Source of the DNA: Lepidodermella squamata
Lineage: Eukaryota > Gastrotricha
DNA length: 64,000 bases
Direction: 5' to 3'
NCBI GenBank assembly: GCA_047495785.1
Contig: JBLDXI010000021.1
Location: 496,001-560,000 of the forward strand
Shown: positions 58,697-64,000 of the stretch, piece after piece
How positions within the stretch are numbered: position 1 is the stretch's first letter
Layout of the letters: each line of letters starts with the position of its first letter
Program-made: the position numbers and the translations under genes
The notes under the pieces: model-generated
What the model was told of the DNA's origin: nothing
Seen by the model: only the letters and a program-made list of their open reading frames with translations
The model's database searches: none

Positions 58697-59223
58697 ATGA
58701 GTCAGACGGCAGGAAAAGCTGCAGATTCGAAGCGTGAAGAGTTCCGTCGATACCTTGAGAAAGCTGGTGTGATAGATGCGTTCACAAAGGGTTAGCTTCG
58801 AATGTTTGAATGAGTTGAAAATATATCTTATTCGTTTGCAGTTTTAGTTGCCTTGTACGAATCTCCAGACAAGCCCAATAGCGCCTTGGAGTAAGTGCCA
58901 TCAGCTGAGTTCTAGGTTGTATTGATCATACCATTCTTGTTCTTCTTGTCAGGTATATTAGGCAGCAGCTGGGCGGGGCTGGACCCGAGCCGGCGGATGT
59001 CGAACAACTTCGAGCTGAGGTGGGTTTTACCATTCTCCTTTATTTAACGATTAATGTGCTCCATACAGGTGGCCGAGCTGAGATTGCGCAATGAGGCCCT
59101 TGCAGAAGAAAACTCCGATCTTCGGGCGAGGGTATAGTTAATGATCATGAAAATTAGCTTTACAATGTGATGATAAAATTTCAGATTTCTCGCTACGAGG
59201 AGGAGCACCCAGGGGCGCAGTAG
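58697..59223 (+). CDS. MYCBP (c-Myc-binding protein / AMY-1) homologue
   Basis: Five small exons (58697-58790, 58842-58890, 58953-59019, 59069-59131 and 59185-59223) encode exactly 103 aa, the same length as human MYCBP. The conserved core is present: FRRYLEKAGVIDAFTKVLVALYE, PDKPNSALEYIRQQLG and the C-terminal helix LRAEVAELRLRNEALAEEN, here quoted in parts. MYCBP binds c-Myc and A-kinase anchoring proteins and is found in cytoplasm, nucleus, mitochondria and cilia. The C-terminal helix is likely a coiled coil. All phases agree. It is the first gene of a plus-strand series with short spacers, so it may lead an operon. Confidence 0.94.
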
Positions 59224-59530
59224 AGCCTTCAAGATTGTTGCCTGTCAAGAATAATATTAACTTGCTGGACGTTGGTTGTTGGTGATCTCTTCTATACTCT
59301 ATTTAAATATCCTTATTCCTAAGCTCTGTGATAAACCATTGATAGATTAATACACATTATTGTAACGTGAAGCTTTTATCTGGTTGAAACTGAATGCATC
59401 AAAATTCCAACGGTCAGCCGTAGCACGTGGGCCATTTGAACTAACGAAAGGATGATTTTTAAGAAATAAATAATGCCTCGGTTTAAACATGCTCTATCTT
59501 TCTATTTTAGAGATTATTGACAATTGTATA

Positions 59531-60250
59531 ATGTCCGCCTCAACCGAGCAGTCAAAAGAGGTTTCCGAGAAGCCCAAGGAAGAGCACAGTGGAATTCCGA
59601 GATCTGATTTTATTGTTTGTTAACTCAATACCTATAAATGTTAGCTGAATATTACTTCTTTATTTTCTCCAGGAAGACATTCCCGGCGCTATCAAGAAGG
59701 AGGCCTCAGCTGAGGCCCTCATGACCCTTCTTGACCAGGCTTTGAACAAATACCGGTTCATGGAAGTGAATCTGGGAGCTAAGAAAGCACGTCTGTCTCA
59801 GCAAATTCCTGATCTAAAGAGTGCGTTGCAAATTGTCAGCGAATTGAAGGCAAAGCAACTAATTACCGACGACAACAAGGATTCCGAGTCGTTGGATGTA
59901 CGATTTTTGTTGAGTGATCATGTCTACTCGAAGGCTCGGATTGGAAAGACGGAGAAAGTCATGCTTTGGCTAGGGGTGATTTATTGTAGATATGCCTCTG
60001 TACAATAATGTTTACGTTATTTTCCCCATAGGCTAACGTCATGCTGGAATACCCGCTTGAAGAAGCCAAAGAAGTGCTAGAGAAGAGTTTGAATTCTGCA
60101 ACCACGAGCTTGGAGCGCACTGACAAGGATCTGGCTTTCCTTCGTGACCAAGTCAATACCACCCAGGTTAATATTGCTCGTGTTTACAACTGGACGGTGG
60201 CCAATGCTCCAAGCACTCCTGCGCCTGCTGCTGTTGCGGCAGAATCTTAG
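59531..60250 (+). CDS. Prefoldin subunit 3 (VBP1 type)
   Basis: Exons 59531-59614, 59673-59975 and 60032-60250 encode 201 aa, near the 197 of human VBP1. Conserved stretches include [49 protein letters not shown], the beta hairpin [15 protein letters not shown]...[15 protein letters not shown], and [22 protein letters not shown]. This is an alpha-class prefoldin: two long coiled-coil helices joined by a beta hairpin. Prefoldin is a hexameric cytosolic chaperone that hands nascent actin and tubulin to CCT. The ATG lies 20 bp after ATCTTTCTATTTTAG, a strong acceptor-like site, and 307 bp after the MYCBP stop, consistent with a downstream operon gene. Confidence 0.95.
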
Positions 60251-60486
60251 TCATCTTCTAAGTCAACAACTAATTGTGCTCACTTATTATTGCCTTCACC
60301 AAAATGTATAAACCTGCTGATGCAAATGGCAGTTGATTTCTGTGTTAAAACTATTGCTCGATGTTTTTTGTGATGCTGTGTAGAGATATATCAACGAATA
60401 TATGTACTTATCAAAGAACAAGCAAGCCTATCACCAATTATTACAAACAGAATTTCCACCTCTAGGTTGAATTTATAATCGATTTA

Positions 60487-60657
60487 ATGTTTCGGCGGCG
60501 AATTTCGCGTATCGATGTTGCTATTGGAGCGATTCTCGGGGGCCTCTGCTCGTATTACATGTATAAACCCTATTTCGTTCGCGTAACGCCCGGTGATCAA
60601 TCATCGACTACTGGTACAATTCCAGCAAACCCGGCTCCACCGAGCAAAGCTACCTGA
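60487..60657 (+). CDS. PIGBOS1-like mitochondrial microprotein
   Basis: A 56-codon intronless frame, too short for most gene finders. It starts MFRRRIS, has one membrane segment (VAIGAILGGLCSYYMYKPYF) and ends in a polar Pro/Thr-rich tail. Human PIGBOS1 (54 aa, outer mitochondrial membrane, ER-contact and UPR regulator) has the same size and plan: an MFRRL start, one membrane helix, and a Y-x-F/K-P-x-F motif at the helix end. The ATG sits 22 bp after TTTCCACCTCTAG, an acceptor-like site, and the gene fits between two others with spacers of 236 and 112 bp. Coding status is supported by this context; homology is a judgement from motif and length. Confidence 0.68.
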   Translation: MFRRRISRIDVAIGAILGGLCSYYMYKPYFVRVTPGDQSSTTGTIPANPAPPSKAT

Positions 60658-60769
60658 CCCCGTCCCTTTTGCTCAATTGGGTGCTATCGATATTTGTTGT
60701 CAATAAATATATTTCTCATCCTTCGTTTAGATCTGTTACATCACATTTTTTCATCACTAATAGTTCAAA

Positions 60770-62185
60770 ATGCCTCGGGTAAGTTCTAAGGGTTTGAATT
60801 CTGTAAATAAATTCATTCGCATTTCTACTAGGGTGTTCGCTCTCGTGTTTACCTGGGTCGCTTGCCATATCGTGCCACAGTTCGCGATGTTGAGCGCTTC
60901 TTCAAAGGATTCGGCGATATCGTTGACATTCAGTTGAAGAACGGATATGGTTTCGTGGTATGCTTTCGACATTTGAGTGTTACTTCGAATATAAAGAAAT
61001 TTCATTTTCAGGATTTCGCCGACCCACGTGATGCCGAAGACGCGGTTTACGATAAAAATGGCCGTGATTTGTGCGGAGAGCGCATCATTGTAGAGTTAGC
61101 CAGAGGAACACCCCATGGCCGGGACTTGGACCGCGATCGCTCTTACCGCCGTCGTCGTCACTCAAAGTCGCGTTCCCGATCGCGATCTCGCACTCGTTCG
61201 CCTGTTCGTCGCCGCTCTCGCAGTCGCAGCCGGTCACCCCGTCGCGCCGCGCGCCGCTCACCTCCTGCCAAGTCAAAGTCTCGGACTCGCTCCCGGTCAG
61301 CGTCTCACTCGCGCTCACGTAGCCGCGATAACGGAGACGTCCGCTCGAGCTGGCGCCTAGATGTCGACAATCTTTCAAGCAAAGTTTCGTGGAAGGCAAG
61401 TTCACTCCGAATTTAATTAGCATCTTATCGAAAATTTGATTTCTCTGAGAGTTGATCAATGATATTGTTGGACGCAAATTGACGTTTATTACTTTGTTGT
61501 AATAATAGTTGATCCAAGCTGCAAAAATACTACCACTACCACTATTCTAAGCAAATCAAGCACTAAATCTCATCCCACCACGACTTGTTACTACTACCAC
61601 TCATTCGAACGAGAACCACTCGCGCTCGAAAATACTATGTGCGTGTACTGCGAAAAAGGGTTTCATCGATTGTCACGAGCTAAAAAATTTCATTTTCCGC
61701 TGCAGCTGCGCTAATTAACAAGTTTTTCCGTTATTTCATTTGTTTTCGTGTGTTTCCAACAGGATTTGAAAGAGCACTGTGGAAAGGGGGGTCGTGTAGT
61801 TTACTCGGAGGTCCTTGGCAACGGCAAAGGGTATGTTCTTTCATTTACCGAGATGAATAGCCTATTCAATATTTATTCTTACGTATTGCGTAGGTTCGTT
61901 GAATTCGCGAACGAAGCTGATTTGCTAGATGCCGTGCGTTCGTTAGAGGACACTGAGCTCTGCGGTAAGAACATTCGCGTTTCGGCCGCGAGCGGAGCCG
62001 CCGCAAACGGCAACGGAAATGGCAATGGCAATGGCAATGGCAAAGCCAAAAGTCATTCACGGTCTCGTAGCCACTCGCGCAGCCGAAGCGCTAGTCACAG
62101 CCCGAGCCGAAGCCGATCACGAAGTGGCAGCCCAAGGGCTAATGGCAACTGGAACGGAAACGGCGACGAGGAAAAGAGCAATTGA
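60770..62185 (+). CDS. SR splicing factor of the SRSF4/5/6 (B52) group, with internal RS region
   Basis: Exons 60770-60778 (only MPR), 60832-60957, 61012-61395, 61763-61830 and 61894-62185 encode 292 aa. RRM1 (about 6-75) has SRVYLGRLPYRATVRDVERF and KNGYGFVDF, and ends DLCGERIIVELARG, the SRSF4/5/6 hallmark. A long RS-rich stretch (about 83-155) separates it from RRM2 (about 158-232: WRLDVDNLSSKVSWKDLKEH, in place of the S-W-Q-D-L-K motif). An (NG)n repeat and a second RS tail follow. The usual family has a Gly/Arg linker between the RRMs. The intron after 61395 is GC-AG (AAG|GCAAGT), 367 nt long, and could hold a regulatory exon. The start follows CCTTCGTTTAG. These proteins guide exon recognition in the nucleus. 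Confidence 0.9.
62010..62043 (+). repeat. Asn-Gly coding hexamer repeat
   Basis: Tandem AACGGC/AATGGC copies within the last exon of the SR-protein gene encode a run of Asn-Gly dipeptides between RRM2 and the C-terminal RS tail. Six repeats are visible. It is likely a flexible, slippage-prone linker. Confidence 0.8.
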
Positions 62186-62414
62186 AGGCCAAAGGCTGTC
62201 AAAATTGAACTGAAGTGTTGTACCTAGTGGGCTAATTTTTTGTTCTAGGTGTTCTGGTGTATACTGTTTTTACATAGTTAAATGTAAAAATGTTAGTTGC
62301 TTTAAGAAGTTCGATTCAATATTACACATAATGTTACAGGACATATAAAAACGTTGTTTCATGAACAAGTTGGTTCTTTTTGTGTTTTAGGCAATAAAAT
62401 TTTCTGTATTGAGA

Positions 62415-64000
62415 ATGATGCTTTCGGCACAAAATCTTTTGCCTCGCTTGCCTGTTCCGAAATTGGCGGAAAGTCTGACCCGATTTCTTCGAGCTGTGAA
62501 GCCGCTGTTGTCCGAGCCCGAGTACTCCGAAACAGAATCAGCTGTATCAGAATTTGTCAACTCGGGCATTGGACCGAAATTGCAAGCTCATTTGGAACAG
62601 CGAGCAGCCAACCCTGATACGGATAATTGGCTCTCTGACTGGTGGTTGAAAGCTGCCTACCTCGAATATCGATACCCGCTGCTATTTTTCTCAAATCCAT
62701 CCTATTTCCTACCTCCACAGCAGTTCAGGTATAATCAAATAAAATCATGAATAATTTCGGTTTTGATGGTGAGGTGATGAAAAAATTCCCGTAATTTCTG
62801 TGAATTTTATTTCGCATCGTAAAGCCACTTGGTTCTAATTCGAATTTTTACTTATTAACACAGTTCACCTGAGGATCAATTCCGTTTGGCATCTGGAGTT
62901 ATATCGGCAGCTTTGGATTACCGCACCCGGATTGCGAGGCATGAGCTTGCTCCCGAGGTTGTCGGAAAAGATCGCCGGCTATGCATGTCCCAATACACCA
63001 AGCTATTTGACAGCTGTCGAGTGCCTGCCCCGGAGGTTGATAAATTGATTTCCGGTGATTATTCAAAGCCTGTAACTGGAAAACCAAAAAGTGTCGACGT
63101 TGTTTTGATGTATCGCAATCGGTTCTTCAACTTAACAGTTGACAGTGCTACGGCTGATCCTCAGTCGATTTTTGACTCTATCATCAGTCTGAAGCAGCAT
63201 TCAAAAGCTACTCCGGACACCCCGATCGGAATTTTAACCTCATGGCACCGTGACAAGTGGGCTGTTGCTCATGAAAAACTAGAAAAAGCCCACCAGTTGA
63301 ACGCAGTTAGTTTGGAGGCTGTTCGGCGCTGCGCTTTTGTAGTTTGCCTGGATTCACAGCCACTAAAGCCCGAAAATGGCAATTATTCGCGATTTACTCG
63401 CAGCTTTGACCTCGTATTACATGGCGGCGGTTCTTCGGCCAATACAGGCAATCGGTGGTTTGATAAAACCGTTCAATTTATCATCAGCCAAGATGGCATG
63501 TGGGGCGTTTGCCAGGAGCACGCGCCTTGTGAAGCGCTCCCAGTTGTAGCTTTGGCTGATTATGTGGGTTCTGCATTATTGAAACAACCCCACGTCTGGC
63601 GTAATTTAGCATCGGGTCGAGATGCTCGCATGAAAATGAAACAACTGCAATTCAAGCTCACGCCTGAACTTGAGGAGGCGATTTCCGCCGCGGCCCGAGA
63701 TGCTGATACGTTGATTTCAGACCTCGAGACGTATGTCAATGTATTCGATGGTTGGGGTCGCGATGGCGCAAAAGCTTTATCAATATCCGCAGATGGTTTA
63801 GTCCAAATGGCTATGCAGCTTGCTTTCTATCGTTTGCACGGAACTCCAGCGTCGTGTTATGAAACCGGGTCCACCCGCCGATTCCGGCTCGGTCGAACTG
63901 ACACGATTCGCCCGTGTTCGAATGAATCACTCGCTCTATGTCAAGAATTGTCTAGCAAACATAACGTCAAAACTGACGTTGCTAAACAGCTCTTGACCAA
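62415..64000 (+). CDS. Carnitine O-acetyltransferase, 5' part (runs off window)
   Basis: Exons 62415-62728 and 62864 to beyond 64000; about 483 of an expected 620 or so residues are visible. The N-terminus has LLPRLPVPKLAESL and DNWLSDWWLKAAYLEYRYPL, both typical of CRAT. GVCQEHAPCEALPVVALADY contains the catalytic histidine (about residue 323). The RFRLGRTDTIRPCSNES stretch near the end is the conserved carnitine-site region; the STS motif and C-terminus lie outside the window. The enzyme exchanges acetyl groups between CoA and carnitine in mitochondria and peroxisomes. The N-terminus is too short for a clear mitochondrial presequence, and a second ATG follows directly at 62418. The ATG lies 24 bp after TTTTTGTGTTTTAG, and the gene is 229 bp from the SR gene. 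Confidence 0.95.

Overview
The window is animal nuclear DNA. Its protein-coding genes are split by many very short introns (mostly about 41-65 nt, plus a few of 0.3-1.6 kb), and the recognisable products are metazoan: V-ATPase subunit d, a LIV-1 zinc transporter, lachesin, an ELAV/Hu protein, LACTB, UTP6, RNPS1, MYCBP, prefoldin 3, an SR protein and carnitine acetyltransferase. Many genes have a T-rich 3' splice-like site a few bases to a few tens of bases before the start codon, with no upstream coding exon. Several same-strand genes follow each other at only 110-310 bp. Together this suggests spliced-leader trans-splicing with operon-like clusters in a compact invertebrate genome. A nematode or tardigrade fits best, but the species cannot be fixed from this sequence.

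Layout. 0-2.2 kb: three tandem Ly6/uPAR (three-finger) genes, the first cut by the window edge. 2.4-6.7 kb: three tandem genes for single-pass membrane proteins that I cannot assign. 8.2-9.8 kb (minus): a lachesin-like GPI-anchored Ig protein, preceded by a 7.4 kb stretch without genes that holds two palindromic transposon-like elements. 17.2-18.4 kb: V-ATPase subunit d. 20.9-21.6 kb (minus): a decayed non-LTR reverse transcriptase. 22.9-28.4 kb: a zinc transporter with a 310-bp MITE in its last intron. 29.5-37.7 kb: a stretch dense in GCGC/CGCG words that includes the upstream region and first intron of a chromatin gene at 35.4-39.7 kb. That gene has an unusual order: two winged helices, a double PHD finger and a SAM domain. 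42.7-45.5 kb: a secreted sushi-domain protein with a tRNA-Ile(AAT) nested in an intron. 46.0-47.9 kb (minus): an ELAV-type RNA-binding protein. About 48.1-48.9 kb (minus): uncertain exons of a membrane protein.

49.5-54.3 kb: the LACTB-UTP6-RNPS1 cluster. 54.7-58.1 kb (minus): an unrecognised 804-aa protein preceded by uncertain exons of a membrane protein. 58.7-64 kb: MYCBP, prefoldin 3, a PIGBOS1-like microprotein, an SR protein and CRAT, the last running off the window. The two plus-strand clusters mix housekeeping functions (mitochondria, ribosome biogenesis, splicing, protein folding). This fits co-expression of growth genes better than one shared pathway.

All gene models were built by hand from reading frames and splice sites, with no alignment or transcript data. 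Exon joins were accepted only where the phase and the protein read-through agreed.
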